Positions 35,614 through 43,969 of a stretch of DNA of 64,000 bases are shown here, piece by piece (positions within the stretch are counted from its first letter, which is position 1; the number at the start of each line of letters is the position of its first letter). This stretch comes from an uncultured Aquimarina sp. GTDB lineage: Bacteria > Bacteroidota > Bacteroidia > Flavobacteriales > Flavobacteriaceae. The notes under the pieces are model-generated. The model saw only the letters and a program-made list of their open reading frames with translations, was not told the DNA's origin and searched no databases. Location: the NCBI GenBank assembly GCA_947498815.1, contig CANMLU010000007.1, positions 62,001 to 126,000 on the forward strand, in the 5' to 3' direction. Position numbers and translations under genes: made by a program.

Positions 35614-36068
35614 AAATTTTTTCTATTCAAGGTAGGGTGAATTAAATTTCACCTGTTATTAATCCAAAAATAACTGATTATAAACTCTCAAACAAATCCG
35701 AGAAATAGACATGCCTTTGAATATGCAAAATACCCAATTATGTCCCTCTTTTAAATGAGTAATACATTTTCGTTAACTAGCACCCTATTGTAAAGAATAA
35801 GGTGCTAATTATAAAAATCAATGTGCTTACACGGCATATTGTGGGAGTTGTAAGATTTCTCCCAACATGGTGGTTATTTTTATTTCGTTAAGCGTTACTT
35901 TTGTAGCGCTTAACTTTTTATCAAAATCTGTCAATTCGAATGTTTCGAGAATAGGGTTTTGATATCCTAAAAGGCTATTCTCGATCCGTTTTATTTACAT
36001 TTCATTGCAATAAAACATTCGAATTGACGCTTTTTAGCATTGTAATTTATAATAGATAAATAAACAAG
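35614..36068. other. 455-bp intergenic region with three hairpins, no ORF
   Basis: No credible gene. From left to right: a hairpin near 35837-35866 (gtgggag / ctccca); a terminator-like stem gttaagcg/cgcttaac at 35887-35914 followed by tttttatc; and a nested palindromic element at 35930-36028. The first two could end a small transcript read rightward, for example a small RNA, but no promoter is clear. The region also holds the leader of the sigma-factor operon on the minus strand. Confidence 0.4.
35930..36028. repeat. 99-bp nested palindromic repeat
   Basis: Outer 16-bp perfect arms gtcaattcgaatgttt (35930-35945) and aaacattcgaattgac (36013-36028) enclose inner 9-bp arms cgagaatag (35946-35954) and ctattctcg (35975-35983). 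Probably a REP/MITE-like element. Confidence 0.65.
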
Positions 36069-36425
36069 ATGGCCAGAGATGAAAAATTAAAAGAACGGTG
36101 GGAGATTTTGGTACATAAACTCTCGGAACAGTTTGCAGAAGGGGATGACCTTGATCTAGATGGGATTATATATCTAATTGGAGTACAAGAATTGGGACAG
36201 ATACATCGAAAGTTTAAAAAAGATGAAAAGCTAGATCTAATGCATATTGCCATTTGTCGACTTTTGGAACCCTATGGATATTATGAGTTTGATTATTATG
36301 ATGATGATGGTTGGCCGCATTATAAAATTAATGAAGAATTACCTAATCTTAAGGCAGGGGAGCAGTCGGTTTTAATGAAAGAGGCCATTGTAAATTATTT
36401 TATGGTAAGTCGGTATATTAGCTAG
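36069..36425 (+). CDS. Conserved hypothetical protein (118 aa), upstream of pheS
   Basis: 118 aa, cytoplasmic and acidic, with IIYLIGVQELGQIHRKFKKDEKLDLMHIAICRLLEPYGYYEFD and DDDGWPHYKINEELP. I do not recognise a named domain; proteins with this look are widespread short hypotheticals in Flavobacteriia. The ATG is preceded by a reasonable leader and the frame is clean. Co-transcription with pheS (121 bp downstream) is possible but not shown. Confidence 0.7.
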   Translation: MARDEKLKERWEILVHKLSEQFAEGDDLDLDGIIYLIGVQELGQIHRKFKKDEKLDLMHIAICRLLEPYGYYEFDYYDDDGWPHYKINEELPNLKAGEQSVLMKEAIVNYFMVSRYIS

Positions 36426-36546
36426 TGATCATGCTCAAATGGATCGTTTAATTCTGTCAATTTTCACACATACTATAAATCCTATCAAAATCTGATCAAA
36501 TTAGGGCGGAAATGCATAAATTTGCCCTTCTATTAAGAAAATAGTG

Positions 36547-37566
36547 ATGATTGATAAGATTAAAGAGTATATAGCCGAGGTAGATGCTTTTAAGGCAAAA
36601 ACAAAAGAAGATGTTGAAGCTTTCAGAATAAAATTTTCTGGAAAGAAAGGGTTGATAAATGACTTCTTTGCCGAATTTAGAAATGTCGCAAACGATCAGA
36701 AAAAAGAGTTTGGACAAGCCATTAATGCTCTTAAAGTTGCTGCTGAGGACAAAGTAAAATCTCTTAAAGAAGAATTAGATTCCAAAGAAGACGATACCGG
36801 TATTTATGGGGATCTTACCAGACCAGCAGAACCTATTGTGCTGGGGTCACGTCATCCAATATCACTAGTTAAAAATCAGATTATTGATATTTTTTCTCGT
36901 ATAGGATTTAATGTTAGTGAAGGCCCAGAAATTGAAGATGACTGGCATAATTTTACGGCATTAAACTTACCAGAATATCACCCTGCTCGAGATATGCAGG
37001 ATACGTTTTTTATCCAGACAGATCCGGATATTTTATTGCGTACACATACCTCTTCGGTACAAGTACGTTATATGGAAAACAATCAACCACCAATCCGAAC
37101 CATCTCGCCAGGAAGAGTATATCGTAATGAAGCAATTTCTGCAAGATCACATTGTTTCTTTCATCAGGTAGAAGGATTATATATCGATAAGGATGTTTCG
37201 TTTGCAGATCTAAAACAAACACTACAGTATTTTACTACAGAGATGTTTGGTAAATCAAAAATTAGATTACGCCCGTCATATTTTCCGTTTACCGAGCCTA
37301 GTGCAGAGGTAGATGTGTATTGGGGATTAGAAACCGAAACCGATTATAAAATGACCAAAGGTACGGGTTGGTTGGAGATTATGGGTTGTGGTATGGTAGA
37401 TCCAAATGTCCTCAAAAATTGTAATATCGACCCCGAAGAGTATAGCGGCTTCGCTTTTGGAATGGGAATAGATCGAATTGCGTTACTGCTATACGGTATT
37501 TCAGATATTCGTATGCTTAGCGAAAATGATGTGCGTTTCTTAGAACAGTTTAAATCTACATTGTAA
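36547..37566 (+). CDS. pheS: Phenylalanyl-tRNA synthetase alpha subunit
   Basis: 339 aa from the ATG at 36547; a GTG directly before it is also in frame. An N-terminal coiled-coil tRNA-binding region (about 1-85) is followed by the class II catalytic core: motif 1 region [19 protein letters not shown], motif 2 ([16 protein letters not shown]) and motif 3 ([17 protein letters not shown]). It forms the alpha2beta2 enzyme with PheT, which is not in this window. Confidence 0.97.
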   Translation: MIDKIKEYIAEVDAFKAKTKEDVEAFRIKFSGKKGLINDFFAEFRNVANDQKKEFGQAINALKVAAEDKVKSLKEELDSKEDDTGIYGDLTRPAEPIVLGSRHPISLVKNQIIDIFSRIGFNVSEGPEIEDDWHNFTALNLPEYHPARDMQDTFFIQTDPDILLRTHTSSVQVRYMENNQPPIRTISPGRVYRNEAISARSHCFFHQVEGLYIDKDVSFADLKQTLQYFTTEMFGKSKIRLRPSYFPFTEPSAEVDVYWGLETETDYKMTKGTGWLEIMGCGMVDPNVLKNCNIDPEEYSGFAFGMGIDRIALLLYGISDIRMLSENDVRFLEQFKSTL

Positions 37567-37590
37567 TTTTTTGATTTCTGAAGAAAAATT

Positions 37591-37986
37591 ATGAAAAAAG
37601 ACATTGAAATACCTGTTGTAGAGCACGTATATGTAGCTGTGATTAAAGAATGGGATGATGAGTTTTTGGCTCAAACCTGGAATTCTTATATCATTAATGA
37701 TCGTGACACGATGATCGAAATGGTCCTTGTGGTGACCAAAGGATACGACAGTGAGCGAAAAACATCATTATTACGCCACGGAATAGGCACGGTGCAGGCC
37801 AAATCATCTGCAAAAATTGAAATGCTTCAGGAAGAGTTATTGGCAATGAATAATGAATTTGCTGTTACTTTTTTTGCTGATAGCAAGTTGTATGAAAAGA
37901 AATATATCTTCAGAAAAAATACTATAAACGAAAATGCTTTTCAGGATTTACCGGTGATGGATCAAAAAGGGATTTTGGTAAAATAA
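37591..37986 (+). CDS. Conserved hypothetical protein downstream of pheS
   Basis: 131 aa, cytoplasmic, 24 bp after pheS and followed by a strong terminator, so in the same transcript. Sequence features: VEHVYVAVIKEWDDEFLAQTW near the N terminus and GIGTVQAKSSAKIEMLQEELLAMNNEFAVTFF in the middle. It has no synthetase motif; similar proteins are sometimes mislabelled as PheRS subunits because of position. The fold is not recognised. Confidence 0.75.
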   Translation: MKKDIEIPVVEHVYVAVIKEWDDEFLAQTWNSYIINDRDTMIEMVLVVTKGYDSERKTSLLRHGIGTVQAKSSAKIEMLQEELLAMNNEFAVTFFADSKLYEKKYIFRKNTINENAFQDLPVMDQKGILVK

Positions 37987-37991
37987 TAACA

Positions 37992-38024
37992 ATAAAGCCG
38001 AAACGCAATACGTTTCGGCTTTAT
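37992..38024 (+). terminator. Rho-independent terminator after pheS operon
   Basis: A 14-bp perfect stem ataaagccgaaacg / cgtttcggctttat with a 5-nt loop. Nearly symmetric, so it can serve the convergent M56/BlaI operon as well. Confidence 0.85.
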
Positions 38025-38043
38025 GTTGAAGACAGAGGTTTGT

Positions 38044-39474
38044 CTATTCTTTTATGTCAAATATTATAGGCAATGAATAAAGTACACTAACATTAACGCC
38101 GTCTTGCATACCCGGAGTCATTTTTGGAAGTGATTTAATAACGCGCTTGGCTTCTTCTTCTAAAACCATATGAGGACCTCTTGCCTGTATATCAACAATG
38201 TTACCGGTATTGTCAATTTTGAAACGAACATAGATTCTTTGTTTCCCGCTGAGGTTTTGCTTTTTGGCTATATCGACATTAAATTCAGCAGCAACAACCT
38301 GTTTAATGTTATCCATAAAACACCTTTTTATTTCTACTTGCAACTTGTCTTCACATCCAGGGTATACTGGGACGTTTTGAATGACGTTAAAAGGTATTTG
38401 GGCGCTAGCGACAACATCCTTATATGTTGGTTCTTTAAAACCATTTGGAGTGGTTAATAACAACAAACTTTTTAAGGCTTTCTCCTCTTCATCGGTCATA
38501 CTGCCTTTTGCGGCTATGGCTTCTTTTATGTTTTCAATATTTTGTATGATTTCACTTTTTGATGGATCATCCGATGTAGTATTTCCATCTTCGGTACAAG
38601 AGGTGTATATCAACATAATAAACACCACAGGAACTAACAATAAATATTTCAATTGAAAAATTTTCTTTGATTTTGATTTTGATAACATAGTGATACGATT
38701 TTTGATTAATGAATGGTTAAAAAATGTATTTATAAATGATATTTTATCAGTTTGAAAGATTTGTGATAACAGATTCTGGTAATATTCTTTTTTATCTACT
38801 TCGGATATTGCCTTGGCATCGGCGATATACTCTTGTAGCATTGTAATTCGTTTTTGATATACATATACCAATGGGTTAAACCACATGGTAATACGAAGTA
38901 ATTCAAAAAAAATCAGGTCCAATGAGTGATATTCTTTTACATGAACCTTCTCATGTAGTAAAATGTGTGTTTTCTTGGTTTCAGAAAGGGCGGTACCTAA
39001 AAATATAGTATTAAAAAATGAGAAAGCGGCATTAGTATTGGGCAAGGAGACCAGATTAAAATTAGAGGTTTTGGTTTTTATTCCTGTTTGTGTCAGTTTT
39101 ATAATAGAAGAGATCTTATAAGCAAAAAGAGAAAAACTTATTAATACTCCCAAATACCATAAATATTGTAATACCGTGGGTGCGATAAGAAATGAAAAAA
39201 AAGACTGTGATGATTCAAGAGCAATTTCTGGAAGTAGTATTTCTTCGGAGGCTTGACCGCCTAGTAATAAAGTGGGTAATTGAATGATATACTCTTTAGG
39301 GATATTTTCCTGAATGGCATCGATCTTTATGAGGGGTAGAATAAAACTTAAGACAGGTGTTGCCAAAAGATACACCCGATTCCAATTAAAAAAGGTTTCC
39401 TTCTTTAAAAATAGATCGTAAACCATCAAAAAGAGCAATTGAAAAGCCAGTATTTGTAATATATAGTGTATCAT
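38044..39474 (-). CDS. BlaR1/MecR1-like M56 metallopeptidase with TonB C-terminal domain
   Basis: 476 aa. Four membrane helices lie in the first half. The zinc-protease motif HEKVH (about 174-178) with a downstream Glu in EYIADAKA is typical of peptidase M56. After a further helix (FQLKYLLLVPVVFIMLIYTSC) there is a periplasmic linker and a TonB-C-like domain (about 380-476: GKQRIYVRFKIDNTGNIVDIQARGP, LEEEAKRVIKSLPKMTPG). The gene overlaps the upstream BlaI-type repressor as TAATG. By analogy, the protease senses envelope stress and triggers cleavage of the repressor; the target genes are unknown. Confidence 0.92.
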   Translation of the reverse strand: MIHYILQILAFQLLFLMVYDLFLKKETFFNWNRVYLLATPVLSFILPLIKIDAIQENIPKEYIIQLPTLLLGGQASEEILLPEIALESSQSFFSFLIAPTVLQYLWYLGVLISFSLFAYKISSIIKLTQTGIKTKTSNFNLVSLPNTNAAFSFFNTIFLGTALSETKKTHILLHEKVHVKEYHSLDLIFFELLRITMWFNPLVYVYQKRITMLQEYIADAKAISEVDKKEYYQNLLSQIFQTDKISFINTFFNHSLIKNRITMLSKSKSKKIFQLKYLLLVPVVFIMLIYTSCTEDGNTTSDDPSKSEIIQNIENIKEAIAAKGSMTDEEEKALKSLLLLTTPNGFKEPTYKDVVASAQIPFNVIQNVPVYPGCEDKLQVEIKRCFMDNIKQVVAAEFNVDIAKKQNLSGKQRIYVRFKIDNTGNIVDIQARGPHMVLEEEAKRVIKSLPKMTPGMQDGVNVSVLYSLPIIFDIKE

Positions 39475-39839
39475 TATTTCTCTGTGTCTTTGTTAATTTC
39501 CTTTAAGGCTTGTTCCATTTCACTAATACTAATGTCATTTTTCTTCATAAAAAAAGACACCATACTCTTAAAAGAACCTTGAAAATAGCCATCAACTAAC
39601 TTGTTTATACTTTGATTGCTATAATCTGTTTTTTGCACAATTGGGATATAAATATGAATGCGTCCTTCTTTTCTATACTTTACAAAACCTTTATCCTCTA
39701 GAATTCGTACAATGGTGGATACCGTATTATAGGCAGGTTTTGGTTCGGGTAATTGTTCGAGTATAGATACGACACTACCTTCGTTCAAATCCCAAAGAAT
39801 TTTCATAATATCCTCTTCGGCTTTGGTAAGTTGTTTCAT
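39474..39839 (-). CDS. BlaI/MecI-family transcriptional repressor
   Basis: 121 aa winged helix: LTKAEEDIMKILWDLNEGSVVSILEQLP, YNTVSTIVRILEDKGFVKYRKEGR and a C-terminal dimerisation region (GSFKSMVSFFMKKNDISISEMEQAL). It is translationally coupled to the M56 peptidase. BlaI-type proteins bind as dimers upstream of their own operon; the 130 bp before it has AT-rich symmetry (ttttagtttgaactagttttttagtttgaa). Confidence 0.94.
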   Translation of the reverse strand: MKQLTKAEEDIMKILWDLNEGSVVSILEQLPEPKPAYNTVSTIVRILEDKGFVKYRKEGRIHIYIPIVQKTDYSNQSINKLVDGYFQGSFKSMVSFFMKKNDISISEMEQALKEINKDTEK

Positions 39840-39970
39840 AATTATAAGCTTTTCTGATTGCTAATATAAACTAAAATTTTAGTTTGAACTAGTTTTTTAG
39901 TTTGAAAGTTTAAAAAAAGTACATAACACAAGTTAGGAAATAGGGTTGAGGTGTTATAAACTATACGCTT

Positions 39971-40474
39971 TTATTGATTGGAAAATAGTAAGAGTTCCTC
40001 ATTGTCATCAGACAGAATTGTTCCTACTTGTTTTAATCCAATTTTGAGGAGTATGTTTCGTGATCCTATGTTTTCGATTGTTGTGATACCAAGTATAGGT
40101 TCAAGTTTTAACGTGTTTGTTCCATACTGCAATACGGCTATTGACGCCTCGTAAGTGTATCCTTTTCTTTCATATTCTGGCAAAATTGCAAAACCAATAT
40201 CTACATGGTCCAAGTATTCTCGTTTTGCAAAACCACAAATTCCTATTGGTTTGTCTTCTTCTTTGTTTACCATTTTATAAAACCCATAGCCCGCCGTTTC
40301 GTAATTATGAATCAAACCATTTTGAACATAATGAACAGCATCCTTGATGGTTTTTATACCCCTATCTCCAATATGTTGTATCCAGTTGGGACTATTAAGA
40401 AGTTCAAAGAAAAAAGGAGCATCTTCTACCTCGGCTTTAGAAATATATAATCTTTCGGTAGTAATTAGCGGCAT
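39971..40474 (-). CDS. GNAT-family N-acetyltransferase (RimJ/RimL type)
   Basis: 167 aa. The N terminus LITTERLYISKAEVEDAPFFFELLNSPNWIQHIG, then GFYKMVNKEEDKPIGICGFAKREYLDHVDIGFAILPEYERKGY and ENIGSRNILLKIGLKQVG, match the RimJ/RimL-type GNAT fold with its acetyl-CoA loop (EYERKGYTYEA). The acceptor is unknown. Confidence 0.92.
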   Translation of the reverse strand: MPLITTERLYISKAEVEDAPFFFELLNSPNWIQHIGDRGIKTIKDAVHYVQNGLIHNYETAGYGFYKMVNKEEDKPIGICGFAKREYLDHVDIGFAILPEYERKGYTYEASIAVLQYGTNTLKLEPILGITTIENIGSRNILLKIGLKQVGTILSDDNEELLLFSNQ

Positions 40475-40670
40475 AATGAGTTTTTTTAAGAGGAATAGTA
40501 AAAATATGACAGCATTTTGGATAAAACTAATCTGTTTTTCATCAAAAAGGAGACATCAACTTTATCGATTAAAAACATTATTTATCGGCTAAATACATAA
40601 TTTAACGTTAAATATTTGTTAAGACGAAGTGTTTTTCTGATTTTTGTGGCTGTAATTGGAAATACAACAT

Positions 40671-41147
40671 ATGAAGAAACTATTACCTACTTATGCGGCA
40701 CATTTAATTGTGCTGACTTTAATGTTGTGTTCTTGTGTGAGCAGTGGTACGCATTACCCAGAAGTCACTTTGGAAGGAACATGGCAGTTAAAGCAACAAT
40801 ATAACAATGAAGGAGAAGACACACCACTCAAAGAATTTCCTTTGTCTGATTGTAATAAAAATACAACTTTAGAAATTTCTGATAACGGTAGATTTATTGA
40901 AAAAAACTATTACGAAGATTCTAATATTTCAGGAGAATGTGCCAAAGATAGTGCAGATACAAAGGGAGACTGGAAAAAAGGTTCAAACGACATGTTCGTT
41001 TTTATTTATGATAAGAATAGTGCGGTTTTATTTAAAGGAGCTACGGTTACCGTTGAAAATGGAGACTTGATAGTTTCTGCAATATATCACGATCGAGACT
41101 TTGGACCAAGAACGATACTTAAATTTATGTATTCAAGAATTAAGTGA
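40671..41147 (+). CDS. Lipocalin-like lipoprotein
   Basis: 158 aa from the ATG at 40671 (MKKLLPTYAAHLIVLTLMLCSC). The lipobox Cys is in LCSC. LEGTWQLKQQYNNEG, then NKNTTLEISDNGRFIEKNYYED, SADTKGDWKKGSNDMFVF and a final TILKFMYSRI fit the short lipocalin-like (DUF4923-type) lipoproteins common in Bacteroidota. The ligand is unknown. Confidence 0.78.
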   Translation: MKKLLPTYAAHLIVLTLMLCSCVSSGTHYPEVTLEGTWQLKQQYNNEGEDTPLKEFPLSDCNKNTTLEISDNGRFIEKNYYEDSNISGECAKDSADTKGDWKKGSNDMFVFIYDKNSAVLFKGATVTVENGDLIVSAIYHDRDFGPRTILKFMYSRIK

Positions 41148-41237
41148 TTTTTTAGTGTTTAACTTTAAGAAAGTCTGTGTAAGTTATACAGGCTTTTCTT
41201 GTATTTAAAATTCAAGAAGGCTCATAACCCAAATACA

Positions 41238-41657
41238 TTAATTTTTTGGCTCTACATAATAATCGATAGAGTCAAGGACATGATTTTTATCGATTGTGTC
41301 AAGAATTGCTACCATAAATTTTCCAAACCCAGTGAGCGTTTTTTGTATTTTATTTTTGCCTAAAACACTCGAAATAGTCTCATCTCCATTACCAAATTTG
41401 TACCCACCTTTTTTTACCCAAAATAGATTAAGCATATGTTGCATAATTACATTCCCTAGTTGATCAATCGAAACGGCAATTTCTAAGAAAAAACCACCCA
41501 ATCCTCTAAAAGAATTAGTAAGCAAGGTATAGCCCAAACCATAGATGAAACCAAAAGGAGTAGTGAGTATAAAAAGTATAATTGAAACTAGAAATAGTAA
41601 AAACCCTATAAAAAAATTCGCTTTTCGTTCTTCTGATTGATTTTCATCTGTATTCAT
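41238..41657 (-). CDS. Small membrane protein, hypothetical
   Basis: 139 aa. An N-terminal charged tail, then two hydrophobic helices (about 14-34 and 38-62; FFIGFLLFLVSIILFILTTPFGFIYGLGYTLL) and a soluble C terminus (GNVIMQHMLNLFWVKKGGYKFGNGDETISSVLGKN). No named family is recognised. It stands alone on the minus strand. Confidence 0.65.
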   Translation of the reverse strand: MNTDENQSEERKANFFIGFLLFLVSIILFILTTPFGFIYGLGYTLLTNSFRGLGGFFLEIAVSIDQLGNVIMQHMLNLFWVKKGGYKFGNGDETISSVLGKNKIQKTLTGFGKFMVAILDTIDKNHVLDSIDYYVEPKN

Positions 41658-41779
41658 ATCGATAGGTTTAAAAGATGTTACGTCGACATAATTGATTTAG
41701 AAAAGGTAAAAATACATAGGAGATAAGGGGATAATATATTCAAGAAGTACCATGAAGATAGCGATTCTTTTTAAAAACA

Positions 41780-41965
41780 ATGCTAGTTTTAAGTAAGAAA
41801 TTTAACGGGGAGCCTTCTCTACATCATTCAGAATCAATTAAATGGCAGATAGTGTGTCTGAGATATTATTATATGGGCTTCAAAAAATCGTTTGGGAGAC
41901 CAGAGGCTTTAAATTTTATTGAGCGTCAGAAAATCGTTATACATAAAATTTGGAACAAACTTTAG
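41780..41965 (+). CDS. Doubtful 61-aa ORF, possible HTH fragment
   Basis: 61 codons containing HSESIKWQIVCLRYYYMGFK and PEALNFIERQKIVIHKIWNKL, faintly like the first helices of a transposase-type HTH. It ends 4 bp inside the trpS 3' end on the opposite strand. It may be a decayed fragment or a random ORF. The rest of 41658-41961 shows nothing else. Confidence 0.2.
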   Translation: MLVLSKKFNGEPSLHHSESIKWQIVCLRYYYMGFKKSFGRPEALNFIERQKIVIHKIWNKL

Positions 41966-42930
41966 TACCCAACTTTTTTTCGCACACGTGTTAATACGGT
42001 ATTGGCTATCTCTGAAGCTTTTTTTGCACCTATTGCCAGGGCCTCATCTATTTCTTTTAGATTTTCCATATAATAATTGTAACGCTCACGTTCTTTTGAG
42101 AATTTTTCAATCAACAATTCAAAAAATGCTTGCTTTGCGTGACCATACCCATAGTTTCCCCCAAGATAATTAGAACGCATTATCTCTAGTTGTGCTGGAG
42201 TGGCAATAAGTTTATATAGAGCAAATACATTACAGGTATCTGGATTTTTTGGTTCTTCAAGAGGAGTACTATCGGTTTCGATAGACATGATTTGTTTACG
42301 TAGTTTTTTATCTGGTAAAAAGAGATTAATAATGTTTCCTTTTGATTTACTCATTTTACCACCATCGGTCCCAGGCACGTACATCGTTTCTTTTTGAACT
42401 TGTGCTTCTGGGATCACAAATAATTCTCCAACCAGGCTATGCATTCTTGATGCTACATCACGTGTCATCTCCAAATGTTGCAATTGATCTTTACCAACAG
42501 GTACAATCTCTGCATCATATAATAAGATGTCTGCCGCCATAAGCATCGGGTATGTAAATAATCCTGCATTCACATCTTCAAGACGATCCGCTTTGTCTTT
42601 AAAAGAATGTGCCAGTGTTAATCGTTGATATGGAAAAAAGCAACTTAAATACCATGATAATTCTGTTACTTGTGGGATATCACTTTGCCTATAAAAAAAA
42701 GTTTTTTCTATGTCTAGTCCAAAGGCTAACCAAGTCGCAGCAGTAGAATAGGTATTCTCTCTTAACGTTTTGGCATCCTTGATTTGTGTAAGCGAATGCA
42801 TGTCGGCGATAAATAAAAATGATTCATTCTTTGGCTGGTTTGCCATTTCGATAGCCGGAATGATTGCTCCTAGTAGGTTTCCTAAATGTGGAGTTCCTGT
42901 ACTCTGCACTCCTGTTAGAATTCTAGACAT
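41962..42930 (-). CDS. trpS: Tryptophanyl-tRNA synthetase
   Basis: 322 aa from the ATG at 42930 (MSRILTGVQSTGTPHLGNLLGAI); an in-frame ATG 17 codons upstream gives residues not found in the family. HIGH-like GTPHLGN and KMSKS (GGKMSKSKGNI) motifs are intact. AGLFTYPMLMAADILLYDAEIVPVGKDQLQH is the tryptophan/adenylate region. It is divergent from the acyltransferase gene. Confidence 0.97.
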   Translation of the reverse strand: MSRILTGVQSTGTPHLGNLLGAIIPAIEMANQPKNESFLFIADMHSLTQIKDAKTLRENTYSTAATWLAFGLDIEKTFFYRQSDIPQVTELSWYLSCFFPYQRLTLAHSFKDKADRLEDVNAGLFTYPMLMAADILLYDAEIVPVGKDQLQHLEMTRDVASRMHSLVGELFVIPEAQVQKETMYVPGTDGGKMSKSKGNIINLFLPDKKLRKQIMSIETDSTPLEEPKNPDTCNVFALYKLIATPAQLEIMRSNYLGGNYGYGHAKQAFFELLIEKFSKERERYNYYMENLKEIDEALAIGAKKASEIANTVLTRVRKKVGY

Positions 42931-43004
42931 AATACTTCTGTAGTTTCCGGCAAAGGTATATTTTTTGTGCAGATAGCTCAAACCAATTATGTATTTTTGG
43001 AGGA

Positions 43005-43748
43005 ATGTTTATTATCAGGTACATATTCATCCTATTCTGGCGCATTTGGTTTTATGTGTTAATGGGAATTCCTATCATAATTATGTTTCCCTTATTATTG
43101 GTGCTTACCTCTAGAGAAAAATGGTATCCACAATTTTTTGTAGTTGCCCGTTTTTGGGCAAAAATAGTGTTATACGGATCCGGTTTTTTGCCAAGAGTTA
43201 CTGAAGAGGCAAAAGTGGATCGATCAAAAAGCTACATGTTTGTGGCCAATCACACTTCGATGACCGATATAATGTTTATGCTCTATTGTGTTAAAAACCC
43301 TTTTGTATTTGTTGGCAAAAAAGAACTTGCAAAAATTCCAATTTTTGGATTTTTCTATAAGCGTACTTGTATTTTGGTGGATCGTAATAGTCAACGAAGT
43401 CGAAAGGAAGTTTTCGATCGAGCGCATACAAGATTACATGATGGAACGAGTATCTGTATTTTCCCTGAAGGAGGGATTCCTGATGATGAATCAGTAATTT
43501 TGGACGAATTTAAAGATGGTGCTTTTAGATTGGCTATCGACCATCAGATTCCTATACTCCCACTTACTTTTTTTGATAGCAAAAAACGATTTTCGTATAC
43601 TTTTTTTAGTGGAAGCCCAGGCATAATGAGGGGGTTTATTCACAAAGAAATTCCGACCAAAGGCCTAGAACAAGCCGATAAGAGGGCATTGAAAGAGAAG
43701 GTTCGAGGCATTATTCTTAAAACGCTCGAGACCGATCTCAAGAAATAA
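43005..43748 (+). CDS. 1-acyl-sn-glycerol-3-phosphate acyltransferase (PlsC family)
   Basis: 247 aa. An N-terminal membrane helix (about 4-30), then the acyltransferase blocks NHTSMTDIMF (HX4D) and FPEGGIPD (with EGG as in lysophospholipid acyltransferases), and LDEFKDGAFRLAIDHQIPILPLTF. It makes phosphatidic acid at the inner membrane. The GGAGG before the ATG at 43005 is only one base away, so the true start might be slightly downstream. Confidence 0.93.
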   Translation: MFIIRYIFILFWRIWFYVLMGIPIIIMFPLLLVLTSREKWYPQFFVVARFWAKIVLYGSGFLPRVTEEAKVDRSKSYMFVANHTSMTDIMFMLYCVKNPFVFVGKKELAKIPIFGFFYKRTCILVDRNSQRSRKEVFDRAHTRLHDGTSICIFPEGGIPDDESVILDEFKDGAFRLAIDHQIPILPLTFFDSKKRFSYTFFSGSPGIMRGFIHKEIPTKGLEQADKRALKEKVRGIILKTLETDLKK

Positions 43749-43969
43749 GGCGCGGTACTGTATTTTTTGAGGAATATAAGAATCTAAACTATGATAAAGT
43801 ATTCCTAATCATCAATGGATTAGGTCTTTTAAGGTGGTTTTAGAGCTATATGGCTATGAAAATACGATTAAAAGTAAGAATAGTACTACTAAAAAGATAA
43901 TTTTGCACATATTTTATGTATTTTGCGGAAATAAACCGCATTTAATCTGTTTCCCCCAAAATAGAGTAT

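Noticed and set aside
37591-37986. Annotation as a phenylalanyl-tRNA synthetase subunit
   Set aside because: No class II synthetase or B-domain motif is visible; the similarity is positional.
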